Source of the DNA: Porphyridium purpureum
Taxonomy: Eukaryota > Rhodophyta > Bangiophyceae > Porphyridiales > Porphyridiaceae
NCBI GenBank assembly: GCA_008690995.1
Contig: VRMN01000004.1
Span: forward strand, 558,001-622,000
DNA length: 64,000 bases
Reading direction: 5' to 3'
Positions 39,397 to 49,342 of this stretch are shown here, piece by piece; positions within the stretch are counted from its first letter, which is position 1; every line of letters begins with the position of its first letter. Under the pieces are notes generated by a model. The model saw only the letters and a list, made by a program, of their open reading frames with translations. It was not told the origin of the DNA and ran no database searches. A program made the translations under genes and the position numbers.

Positions 39397-40710
39397 CCAG
39401 ACTGGGAAAGAGCGCAGAACGTCTCCCAAACGTTCGGGTGCGCAAGCAGTTCGGCGGTCCGCTATTGAGGTTGATTTAATCGATTCAGGAGCCCGGGAAG
39501 AGGGGTGGTCGCGTGGCGGGGCGCGGTACGTAATGGTCTGCCTTGACCATCGCGACCGCTGGCTCACGGTTCATGCTCTTCGGGAGAACACGGCGGAAGC
39601 GACCGCTCCAGCGTTTATTCGCGGACTGGCAGGACAGTCGTGGCCGGAGGTCGTCAAGACAGACGACGGACGAGAGTTTACTGGGGCGTTCTCGAAAGCT
39701 GTAGTTGAGCACGGTGCGAGGCACGAAGTTGCAGTGCCTCGCCGCCCGAACACGCACGCGCCCGTCGAGTCAATGAATCGGACGCTGTTGGGAGCTGTGA
39801 GAGCCTCTCTTGTTTCCTCTGGTCTCCCTGCGCGCTTTTGGGAGGATGCGACACTGCATTTTGCATTCGTGTGGAACAGGGCCCACAGGCCAAACGGCTC
39901 TCCGCATGAAGCAAGGCATCAGGTGTTGTACCGACAAGACAAGCTGTTGCCGTTTGGGTGCGCGGTTATGTACTTCGACGACGAAGCGTCAAAGTTTGCG
40001 GCAAGGGCTCGCCTGGGCGTGTTGATTCGCTATCACGAAGAATCCGCCATCGTGGTGGTCGACGCGGAGGAGCTGGCAAGCGGGCGGACTCGGGAAATCG
40101 TCACAAGGGATTTCGTACCCCGGCGAGGTGAGTACCCGGCCCGTCGTCTCGGTCTGCGGCCGTTGGGAGAGCGGATATGGCTGGAGGATGAATATGAGGC
40201 AGGCGACGGCCCAGCGGCAGAACTTTGCGGCCGATGTCATAAAAGGCGGGTCACCGCAGTGGCATGTCCTAGGTGCCTGGGAAGAAAGGCGCGCCGGCAT
40301 CGGCGGGATGCGACGTGTGCGATCGGGGCCTGCAGATGCTCGCCAGCCGAAATCCTGAGTCGTGAACGTCGGGTCGCCGCTCGCGCAGAGCGGGAGACGG
40401 GACGGATTTATCAAAGCGAAAAGCGCGAGCGCGAGCGGGCCGCGCGGGCACTGGCGGCGGAAGGCAAGCGAGAGCGTAAGGAACAGAAGAGGGCACGGAG
40501 GGCAGCTGCTGTCCGGCGACGTCCGCAGTCCGCGAGCCTCGTGGAGCCCGCACTCAGGTTGGCTGTACCGAGGTCGACACGGTCTGGCCGTGTTGTTCGG
40601 CAGCCCGGAAAACTCAGCCTGGGGGTCACCGTCGTCGTGCCCCGCAGCGAGGCATTGGGACAGTCGTGCTTCGCGAAGGCACGCACCGTCAAATGTGAAC
40701 GATTGAAAAG
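39397..40710 (+). pseudogene. Element C integrase region with Cys-rich and basic downstream module
   Basis: Copia-type integrase core, with IEVDLIDSG, TDDGREFTGAF, NTHAPVESMNRTLL and LPARFWEDATLHFAFVWN recognisable. Behind it comes an unusual stretch: paired cysteines (CGRCHKRR, CPRCLGRK, CAIGACRC), then a highly basic and acidic helical run (EKRERERAARAL, ERKEQKRARRAAA). The stretch is seen directly; its role is unknown. The segment belongs to a broken element and ends at the insertion of element B. Confidence 0.88.
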
Positions 40711-40715
40711 GTTCG

Positions 40716-41034
40716 TGTTATCCGTTCGACCCAGTCACCTAGAACGGTTCGGTTAATCCAAAACCGGTAAGCCGTTAAACCGGCAGACCGTTTAACCGTT
40801 TCTAGAACCTTCTAGAGGTTCCAGAACCTTCTAGAGGTTCCAGAACCTTCTAGACGCGCGCAGAAATGCCAATGGTTTGCATTGTCATTTCTCTTGGCGC
40901 CTTGCTGTCCCTGGCGGAAGTAAGGGTATAAAAAGGCGACGCGCCTGCCCGGACTAGCCGGTCAGGTCTTGCTCGGAGAGAGAAGAGGAAGGTAAGAAGA
41001 AGAGAGAGAGAATAAAGGCACAGCATTGGTAACA
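40716..41034 (+). repeat. Element B 5' LTR (319 bp)
   Basis: TGTTATCCGTTCG to TGGTAACA. The first part is rich in AACCG/CGGTT words, followed by a heat-shock element array, the TATA box GGTATAAAAAGG near 40926, a GA-rich transcribed part and an AATAAA near the end. Confidence 0.95.
40800..40853 (+). promoter_or_regulatory. Heat-shock element array in B 5' LTR
   Basis: Three blocks: TTCTAGAACCTTCTAGAG, then two 19-bp units GTTCCAGAACCTTCTAGAG or its close variant. Each contains TTC-nn-GAA-nn-TTC at exact spacing. The array ends about 75 bases before the TATA box. It is the canonical recognition pattern for heat-shock factor trimers. Confidence 0.85.
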
Positions 41035-41036
41035 TT

Positions 41037-41056
41037 TGGTATCATCGCTGGTTACC
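41037..41056 (+). other. Element B primer-binding site
   Basis: TGGTATCATCGCTGGTTACC lies two bases after the 5' LTR and shares its first 17 bases with the site of element A. It probably pairs with the same initiator-Met-like tRNA. Confidence 0.75.
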
Positions 41057-41603
41057 TGGGGTTGCTCTAAGGTTCTCTTAGAGTTTCTCTGGGGTTGCCT
41101 GGGTGGGAGAGTCTGCGGGTAAGGGGGTTCGAGTAAGTCGATCCGGAGGGTGCGACGGGTGGAAGCGGGTCTCAGTCTTGGCTGTACGATAGGCCTAGGC
41201 CTTGACGGCGGACTCGCTCTCTGCCTTAGCACGTATTAGTAGGCAAGAGCCGTAACGGTCAGCCTTCACTAGGATTCATCCTAGTGTCGCACGACCACCT
41301 TTGCGAAGGTAGGCGCCGAACACCTCCATACAAGATCGCATCTATAATCCCCGCCCCAGTGCAAAGGCCCGGGCCGCTCCCCATCCAGCGCAACAGAGGA
41401 GGATTGCTGTGTGCTTTGTTGTTTGTGCGTGAGAAGATTGCTGTGTGCGTGTGTGTGCGTGAGAGGACCGCTTCGTGTGTCGATTTGTGGTCGTGAGGGC
41501 GACCGAGCCCGTTCGTGTTGCGCGCAGCTGTTGGAGAAAGTGAGCATCGGAGGCTTGCTGTTCGTGTTGTCGTGATCGTTGAGCGTGCTTGTGCCCAGGA
41601 AGC

Positions 41604-42410
41604 ATGGAGATTGATTCGGAGACGCTGGGACCACGTGGCCCGAAGGAGGCCCGTCTGATGAAGTTCGACGGGAAGCGTGACCTTCTGGTTGTGAAGACGT
41701 GGTTGTTCCAGGCGAGAAAGAAGATCTTGGGCCGGTTGTTGGAGAGCATCCACCCGGACGATTTGGAGAAACGTCTGCTTGCGGAGAGGCGTGCTGTGGA
41801 CTTGGCTTCTGACTATTTCGAGGGAGAGGCGCTTCATTGGTGGGTTCTAAACTGCGAACGCTACCCGCAGGAGATCCCCACGACGTGGAATGATTTTGCT
41901 GCCCTCGTGAGTGCTCGGTTCACGCCGCAGGATTCGATCAGGCGTGCAAGGGACAAGTTGACGCGTCTTTCGCAGAAAGGCCCGGCCCATGCGTATGTGG
42001 CGGCTTTTCAGGACGCGGCACTTGTGATTCCGGACTTGTCGGACGCAGAAATGATGGACCGCTTTGTGAGGGGTCTGAAGCCCGAGGTCCGCTTGGAAGT
42101 GTACAAGCGAGGAGTGAGTACGTTCGCGGAGGCTGCGCAGGTGGCGGTGGTCGTGGACGACGCCATTCATGCGACCCGCGGCGTGCGTGATTCAAGTGTG
42201 AGGACGCCATTTTTCGGTCGTGCAGCGCAGGAAGGACCCGTCCCAATGGAGTTGGGACATGTGCAGGGTCAGAGGCATGTTCGTACCGAGATCAAGTGCT
42301 GGAATTGTGGAAAGCCGGGGCACATCGCCAGGAAGTGTCCCGAGGCAAAGAAGACTATCCACCAGCTGGAGGGAGACTCGCTGGAGTCGAAAAACGAGGA
42401 GCTCGAGTAG
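41604..42410 (+). CDS. gag: Element B Gag
   Basis: 268 residues from the ATG at 41604. Retrotrans_gag-type capsid region (ALHWWVLNCERY, MMDRFVRGLKPEV) and a CCHC knuckle CWNCGKPGHIARKC. It is homologous to the Gag of element A. Confidence 0.92.
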   Translation: MEIDSETLGPRGPKEARLMKFDGKRDLLVVKTWLFQARKKILGRLLESIHPDDLEKRLLAERRAVDLASDYFEGEALHWWVLNCERYPQEIPTTWNDFAALVSARFTPQDSIRRARDKLTRLSQKGPAHAYVAAFQDAALVIPDLSDAEMMDRFVRGLKPEVRLEVYKRGVSTFAEAAQVAVVVDDAIHATRGVRDSSVRTPFFGRAAQEGPVPMELGHVQGQRHVRTEIKCWNCGKPGHIARKCPEAKKTIHQLEGDSLESKNEELE

Positions 42411-45400
42411 AGAGGTTCCTCGGACAGTCAGAGGGAAAGGAGGCTCGCAGACGTTACGAGACCTCTAGGGGCGGCAATGGAGACCGCTGTGGTGGCCTTG
42501 GTAAGCCAAGGTCTGGCTGTCCGACGCCTTGTGGGCGAAACTCGAGCGCAAATCAGCCCGTGATCAAGGAACTTGGAGGAATGGGAGCTGCCATGCTTCT
42601 TCGAGTTCGAGGAAAAGTGCACAAGTCCGACGGAGAGGCCACGTTTTTGATTGACAGTGGCGCGACGGACAACTTTATGAGCGTGGACTTTGTGCTGAAA
42701 TCCGACGGCCTGAAGCAGAAGGCGTCGTGGAAGAGAGATCATGTGACCCTGGCAGACGGGTCTGTATTGGAGACAGCCGGAGAAGTCTCCAATGTCAAGT
42801 TTGAACTGAGCGATGGGTACTCAGGGGCCGCTAACTTTGCCATTTGCCGGATTGCGGGACAAGACGCAATCTTGGGCATGGAGTGGCTGAAGCGGGAGAA
42901 CCCAGTGATTGATTGGCAGTCTGGCATGTTGGCCTACGGAGAGAAGAAGGCCTGGAGCATGACGCAGATGCTGGTGCCACGGAAAGAGCTCCGTCGGCTG
43001 TTGAAGAGTCAAGAGGTAGAAGAGTGCTACCTCGGCGTGCTGAAAGGAAGGGAGGAGCCCTGTTCAGTGGAGCGCAAAGAAGCTGACTCTGTGAGAAAGA
43101 TGCTCAATGATTTCGAAAATCTGTTCGAGGAGCCGCGAGGGCTGCCTGAGAGCCGAACAGTGGAGCATGTGATCAGGCTGAAAGATGAGAAGCCTGTGAG
43201 AGTGGGCAGGGTCTACCGACTGAGCCCTGCGGAGTTGAAAGTCCTCCGAGAGACTTTGGATGACTTACTGGACAAAGGATTCGTCCAGCCGAGTCAGAGC
43301 CCGTTTGGAGCACCCGTGCTGTTCGTGAAGAAGAAAGACGGCAGCATGAGGATGTGCGTCGATTATCGGGCGTTGAACGACGCAACTGTGAAGGACCGGT
43401 ATCCGTTGCCGAACATGGATGAGTTGCTGGATCGACTGGGCGCAGCTCACTGTTTCTCAAAGTTGGATTTGGCATCGGGATACCACCAGTTGCGTGTTCG
43501 GAGAGAGGACGTGCCGAAGACCGCGTTCCAGACCAGGTACGGACAGTTCGAGTTCCGTGTGATGCCGTTTGGTCTTTGCAACGCGCCGGCAACATTTCAG
43601 AGGGCCATGAACGAGCTGTTTGCAGATCTGCTGGACAAGACCGTCATTGTCTACTTGGACGATATTTTGGTCTTTACGAAGGATAGGCAGTCGCACGGCG
43701 AGGTCCTGAAGGAAGTGTTGTCGCGCTTGCAAAAGGCGGGGTATCGGTTGAAGCGCAAGAAGTGCAGCTTCTTCGTTTCTGAAGTCGAATACCTGGGGAA
43801 CATTGTCGGCAACGGTTGCGTGAAGATGGATCCACGGAAGGTGGAAGCTTTGAGAGATTGGCCAGTGCCAAAGACGGTGACGGAGTTGAGATCCTTTTTG
43901 GGAATGACAAACTGGTTTCGCAGGTTTGTCAAAGGATACTCTACCGTGGTGGCGCCGCTGACTTCGCTGTTGCAGCACGCAAAGTCGAAGAAGCAGCTGA
44001 TCGAACTGGGAGATGAAGGCAAGTCGGCCTTCAAGAAGATTGTGGGGATGTTGACGGAAGCGCCGGTGTTGGCCTTGCCAGACCCTGAAAAGCCATTCGA
44101 GGTGTACACAGACCGCTCCGAAGTCGCGGTGGGGGGATGGCTGGCACAGGAAGGCAGACCGGTCGCGTTTACGTCAAGGAAGCTGCTGGACCGAGAGACC
44201 AGGTACAGCAGCTATGAAGGTGAGCTCATGGCCGTCATTCACTGTCTGCGAGAGTTTCGACCTTATCTGTACGGGGCAAAGTTTGTGCTTCATACAGATC
44301 ATGAGGCGTTGAAACATTTGATGACGCAGAAGGAGCTGAATGGCCGGCAAGCACGGTGGCTGGACTTTTTAGCCGAGTTTGATATCACAATCGACTACGT
44401 GAAGGGAAAGTCGAACGTGGTAGCCGATGCTTTGTCGAGGAAGCCGGAGTTGCACGCGCTAGAGTACCAAGTTCGGTGTGATGAATTTGGTACGGCTTTC
44501 CAGGCATTCGTGGGTTCGTACTCGAGTGACCCAGACTTTGGTACTTTGATGGGAGATTTACCGACCCACCAAGGTTTTCGAACCGAAGCTGGGCTCTTGT
44601 ACTTGAGGAATCGCGTTTGCGTGCCGAGGAAGTTCAGAGAGCGTATCATGCAGCTCCACCACGATATCCCGACAGCAGGGCACCGTGGAGCGGACACAAC
44701 TTATGCATCTTTGATAACTCGCTTCTACTGGCCAAAGATGAAGCGAGACGTGAGCCGTTTTGTGAAGACTTGTCACGAGTGCCAAGTGACAAAGTCAGAG
44801 AATCGGTCGTTTGGAAAGCTGAAGCCCTTGTCGATCCCAGAAGGACCTTGGGTCGACATCTCGATGGACTTTGTGACGGAGCTGCCTCGGAGCGAAGGCA
44901 GCTGTGATGCAATCATGACTGTGGTGGATCGCTATTCGAAGATGGCGCTGTTTATCCCGACGCGCAAGGACTTGACAGCAAAACGTTGTGCTGACTTGTT
45001 CGTGAAGCACGTCGTGAGCCGTTTCGGATACCCCAAGTCAATTGTATCGGACCGAGATCCGCTGTTTACGTCCACGTTTTGGCAGCAGTTGAGCAAGCGG
45101 GTGGGCATGAAGTTGGCTATGTCTACCGCCAACCACCCGCAGACTGATGGCCAAACTGAGCGAGTGAACCGGGTGATTCGGGAAATGCTCAAGTTAATGG
45201 CGACGAATAGTGGCTGGGTGCGAGACTTGCCGTTGTACGAGTTTGCGTACAACTCTGCACCAAGCAGTGCCACTGGATTCGCGCCGTTCAAAGTGGTATA
45301 TGGAAGGGATCCTTGGTTTCCACCGAGCGAAGGGTGGAGGCCTGCGCGCGACGGACAGACAAAGGACATGGCGGAGCACTGGTTTCGCCTGTGCAAAGTC

Positions 45401-45787
45401 CATGAAGAAGTCCGCGACAATTTGATCGAAGCCCAGGGGAGAATGCAGAAGTTCTTCGATCGACGCAAGGATGCCCGGGAGTTTCAAGTTGGTGATCAAG
45501 TGTTGGTCACGGCGCCGCAACTGCGGCCGAACAAGAGTGATTTGGAGGCACCAAAGTTTCTTGGTCCGGTGCCTGTCATTGAGAAGGTAAGCTCGCATGC
45601 TTACCGAGTGATTTTGCCCGAGGGTGTGGCTTGTCATGATGTTTTTCCGATCCAACATCTGAAGCCATACTATGGACGCGAAGACTACATGGCAGGGGAA
45701 AATGATGAAGAAGTACCCGACGACCTGCCAACGTCCGATTCTGAGCCAGACTTGTTGAAAATTATCGAAGAGTCTGACTCTGAATGA
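42411..45787 (+). CDS. pol: Element B Pol (PR-RT-RH-IN)
   Basis: The open frame begins inside the end of gag in a different frame (from about 42296) and has no ATG for over 200 bases, so pol is probably made by frameshifting, as known in gypsy elements. It has protease LIDSGATDNFMS, RT YLDDILVF, RNase H VYTDRSEVAVGGW, integrase HHCC and DDE regions (SMDFVTELP, SDRDPLFTS, DGQTERVNR) and an acidic tail. It is close to element A Pol throughout. No chromodomain. It looks whole. Confidence 0.93.
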
Positions 45788-45906
45788 CTTGGGAATTGTG
45801 AGAAGTTTGCTAGGCAGAGGTTTTCTCCCGGAGCGCGGGTTCCTCGAGCCAAGAATGCAACTTAGTTTGAAGTCTCGCCGAGACGTCGAGCCAAGAGGGG
45901 GGGAGA

Positions 45907-46222
45907 TGTTATCCGTTCGACCCCAGTCACCTAGAACGGTTCGGTTAATCCAAAACCGGTAAGCCGTTAAACCGGCAGACCGTTTAACCGTTTCTAGAAC
46001 CTTCTAGAGGTTCCAGAACCTTCTAGAGGTTCCAGAACCTTCTAGACGCGCGCAGAAATGCCAATGGTTTGCATTGTCATTTCTCTTGGCGCCTTGCTGT
46101 CCCTGGCGGAAGTAAGGGTATAAAAAGGCGACGCGCCTGCCCGGACTAGCCGGTCAGGTCTTGCTCGGAGAGAGAAGAGGTAAGAAGAAGAGAGAGAGAA
46201 TAAAGGCACAGCATTGGTAACA
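45907..46222 (+). repeat. Element B 3' LTR (316 bp)
   Basis: Same as the 5' LTR apart from two small indels. A purine tract (AAGAGGGGGGGAGA) precedes it. Target repeat GTTCG follows at 46223. Confidence 0.95.
45992..46045 (+). promoter_or_regulatory. Heat-shock element array in B 3' LTR
   Basis: Same three-block TTC/GAA array as in the 5' LTR. From here a TATA-driven transcript would run outward into the copia RT remnant. Confidence 0.82.
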
Positions 46223-46227
46223 GTTCG

Positions 46228-47768
46228 GCACTTGGAACCCGATTCCAATCTCCTTTGAATCAGCGAGGGCGGACCCTTCGGCTACCTTTGTCAACGCACA
46301 TTTCATTTACGCAATGAAACACGCGGAGTGCGACGTCGACAAGAGGATTGCAAAGGTTCGGCTGGTTGCGGCTGGCAACAATTTGCGTGATGTGGGGGGC
46401 GCGCTAACTCATCAGGACGTGCCATACGCAGCCCCGGCAAGCCTTGCGTCACTTCGTGTCACCGTGGCGCTTGCGGCTGCTCGCGGGCACAGTGTGGCAA
46501 AGCTAGACGTGACATCCGCATACCTACAGGTCCAACTCGGAGGACCGCCGGTATTCGTTCGACTGCCGAAGGAGCTTCCTGAGTCGCGAGATGGAGTATA
46601 TAGGCTGGAGAAGGCGCTGTATGGCCTCGAGCGCTCTGGTGCGGACTTCATAGCGGAGACCTCGAAGAAGCTACAAGCCCAGGGATGGCGTGAGGTTGCT
46701 CAGTCGTTGTTCGTACGCGATAGTACCACACTGTTGGCATACGTTGACGACTTTCTTTTGACCGGAGAGCAAGAAAGTGTGCGGCGTGCGATTTACAGAA
46801 ATTGTATGAGTTTGACAACGAGCCGGTTTTCTTGGAAGAAGATGCGCCACTCGTTTTCTTGGGAATAACTCTGCGACTGACCGCGGATTGGGTGCAGCTA
46901 GACCACACAGAGTATGCGCGCTACGCGTCACGGAACGCCTCTACGGGGCCCATGCGCAGGAAGGGACCGAGAACGCCGGACGTGGAGCCGGCCGTGGAGG
47001 AGTTCGAGGAGTCATTCGAAGATGACGGGCGAGCTCGCAAGGTCATTGGAGCTCTGCTTTGGCTTTCGCGTACAACTCGGCCGGATATTGCGCGTGCAAC
47101 GGCGCGAGTGGCTCGCTTTGTGGACAACTGGACACTCGGTGCGAGTCGCTTGCTCAAAAGACTCGAGGAGTATGTGTTGTGCAACCCCATCAGCGTGATT
47201 CGGTACCCCAGGCAACGAGTGATCGACAGCAGTTGCCGGGTTATCGCGTTCAGTGACTCAGACTTCGCGGGCGATTCTGCTGCAAAAGCGCGCAGTACAA
47301 GCGGGGCTGCATTTTTCTTGGAATTGGGCGGCGCAAGGTATCTCGTGGACTGGTCGAGCGGGCTCCAGCGAGCTGTGTCCACAAGCTCAGCGGAGGCGGA
47401 GCTTGTGGCGTTAGCGTCGGCTTGCAAGACAGTGTTCGCCGTCTTGGAAAGTCTACCGGAGCAAGACGGCACCAAGGTCGAGGTGGGTTCGGACAGTGCG
47501 GCGGCTTTGGGCGCCGTGCGCCGTGGATGGTCTGCAAAACTCGCGCATGCGCGCAGGACGCAAAGGGTCTGTGTCTCGTGGCTTCACGATCTGGAGGAGC
47601 AGCAGGGCTTCGTCTTCGTGTGGGTTCCTTCCGGGCGCAACGCCGCGGATATTTTCACCAAGAGCTTCGGTCCACTCGAATTCTTGCGTAAGATTGGGCT
47701 GTTGGAGAACGAACGGGTCTTTAGCAATAAGCTGGAGGAGGCGGCGAGCCCGGCTTCGATGGGGGCGC
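46228..47768 (+). pseudogene. Element C reverse transcriptase and RNase H region
   Basis: Copia-type RT (VAKLDVTSAYLQVQLGGP, YRLEKALYGLERSG, LLAYVDDFLLTGEQE) followed by RNase H (FSDSDFAGDSAAKARSTSG, STSSAEAELVALASACK) and the copia terminal motif VPSGRNAADIFTKSFG. It reaches the 3' LTR. Part of a broken element. Confidence 0.92.
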
Positions 47769-48097
47769 TGTAAAATAGTCGGACCGTTTCGAAGTGGCGA
47801 CATAACGGTCCAGTGCCGCGCAGGCCTATGCGCGCGCATACGGCGGTTTCGGAGCCGTCCTCGCAACGGTCGGGTCGTGCAGAGCCCGTGGCTGGGTGGT
47901 AAGGCCCACCTCGTCGCCCTGCGCTGCAAAGGCGCATGCCGGGCTGGCGGGGTGTATAAAAGCAGCCACACCCGACGGCCGTCGCCTGGGTAGCTCTCTC
48001 ACAAGAGAAGACGCAAGGAAGAGGAGTAGGAGACAACGAGTAAACGGGTCGTCGGATAAAGACGAAGTTTAGAAAGCTCCCCGATTATTCCTTCACA
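47769..48097 (+). repeat. Element C 3' LTR (329 bp)
   Basis: TGTAAAATAG to CTTCACA, seven differences from the 5' LTR. The flanking repeat GTATTGC follows at 48098-48104. Confidence 0.95.
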
Positions 48098-48270
48098 GTA
48101 TTGCGATCATTTCCAAAAGATAACGTTTCTGTGTTTGACTCCGGAAGCCAAGGGCCTTTCCAGGAAGCATAATCCATGTTAGGTCAGCACGATTTAAAGT
48201 CGGATTCTCAGACGCACATCACACAGAGTGCGAAGCCAGGGCCGACGGCGGGTAAGGCAGGCTGAAGAAT

Positions 48271-49022
48271 ATGGAAAATGCAAACCACGTTCGCTCCGGG
48301 AAGTTCACGGCTTTCCTGGACCATGAAAAACTAACGAAATATCGTTGGGTGTCGACATTGACGGCGCCAATTTTCCGAAATCCCGGTCCCATCGTTAACG
48401 GCGTAGTGGGCGGCGCGGGATCTTTCATTGCCAACATTTCAACGCCTGATAGCGAACGCCAGCAAAAAGATCAAGTGACGAGTTCATTCACTACTCTGTG
48501 CCTCGGAGAACAACTTGCTCGTACACCCGGCCCAAACGATCCGCCGGGAGAAGAAGAAATGACCCAAGTCATTTTACGCCTGGGAACGGGTAGCCAACCT
48601 CGGCCTAAACCCAAGCTTCGTTTACTGTTGCCAAATCATGGGCAAGACGGCAACAATGCTTCTTGCCTGCTTGTCCGCAAGTGTCTCCACCATCGACTCC
48701 GCCGCAAGTTCAACGAGATAGAGGACTTGCAACGGGTAAGCAACCAATGTTGAGACGTTGTCCGCGTGCTTGAAGAATCGCAACGCTGCAACGCGAAATT
48801 AGAATGCACAAGCTCAGCGTTCAGGGCGACTGCGGTAATTACTTATGCCGCACTACTTGAAGAGTGGTTACACCGACGATTTTTTTTCCTTGACCGCTGA
48901 TTCAGGCTACTCTACTGCCTTTTTCCGAAGAAGAACAACAAGAAGAACGCTTGGATGTGTGTGATAAAGTGGTGCGTGAATCAGCAGCCAGACTCGTGGA
49001 AAACCCGGGTTGCCACACGTGA
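48271..49022 (+). CDS. Probable two-exon hypothetical gene
   Basis: Exon 1 (48271-48735) opens with ATG and encodes 155 residues. A donor CGG/GTAAGC follows, and an acceptor with a T-rich tract, GATTCAG/GCTACT, ends a 170-base intron (48736-48905). The phase is kept and exon 2 (48906-49022) adds 38 residues including FSEEEQQEERLDVCDKVV, giving 193 in all. I do not recognise the protein. It has no signal peptide or membrane helix; the middle is Pro/Gly-rich and the C-terminal part is charged and helical. The final stop again lies in a GTGAGT word, so a further exon is possible. It begins only 174 bases after element C, so its promoter may have been altered by that insertion. Supported by splice signals and an open second exon only. 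Confidence 0.4.
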
Positions 49023-49342
49023 GTCGCTCCTGTTCCGCGCTCGTTGCTGCATGGCCGAGACTACAACGAGTGCCGAACGACCACCGCTCCATCGCCACCT
49101 AACACGCTGCCGGCAAACGCCAATGCGGTTCGCTCGGGTGTTCACTGAACTGTACTTCGGAGATTGAGATTGAGTGGCGCGGTGCGCGGCGGGGAGGGCT
49201 AGTGTGGGGCGAGGGAGGAGAGCGGGGACGAGGAGGGGCTGCTGCGCTGGTGGACGAGTGCGCGGCGTGTGGAGGCGTGGGGTGGGCTGTTCTCGATCTG
49301 GATCTCGAACTCCGCCGCCGGACATACTCTGGGAAACACAAG
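49023..49342 (+). promoter_or_regulatory. Upstream region of the ribose-5-phosphate isomerase gene
   Basis: About 320 bases with a GA/GC-rich stretch (49190-49260) before the isomerase ATG. The frame of the isomerase is open here but contains no ATG, so it is probably 5' leader. No TATA box is seen. Confidence 0.4.

Larger units (their letters stand above)
40716..46222 (+). mobile_element. Element B: Ty3/gypsy LTR retrotransposon, looks whole, nested in C
   Basis: A 5.5-kb element inserted in C between its integrase and RT regions, bounded by the 5-bp repeat GTTCG (40711-40715 and 46223-46227). LTRs run TGTTATCCGTTCG to TGGTAACA. Parts: 5' LTR, primer site at 41037, a 0.57-kb leader, gag, pol, purine tract and 3' LTR. 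The LTRs differ only by two small indels (1 and 4 bases), so it inserted very recently. Its proteins are close relatives of those of element A. It looks whole. A solo LTR of the same family lies in element A. Confidence 0.95.
30461..48097 (+). mobile_element. Element C: Ty1/copia LTR retrotransposon, broken by nested insertions
   Basis: Outer element of a nested set. LTRs start TGTAAAATAG and end CTTCACA, and the direct repeat GTATTGC flanks both outer ends (30454-30460, 48098-48104). Without the nested elements its own sequence is about 4.9 kb. The order is gag, protease, integrase, RT, RNase H, which is copia order. Element D interrupts it between protease and integrase, and element B between integrase and RT. 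It is broken, with at least three breaks including the two insertions. Its LTRs differ at 7 of 329 positions, making it the oldest of the four LTR elements. Confidence 0.95.

Noticed and set aside
38677-39567. 296-residue minus-strand frame and similar frames in the D LTRs
   Set aside because: They arise from the repeat-rich, skewed LTR; the 5' LTR copy gives matching frames, as expected of a non-coding repeat.
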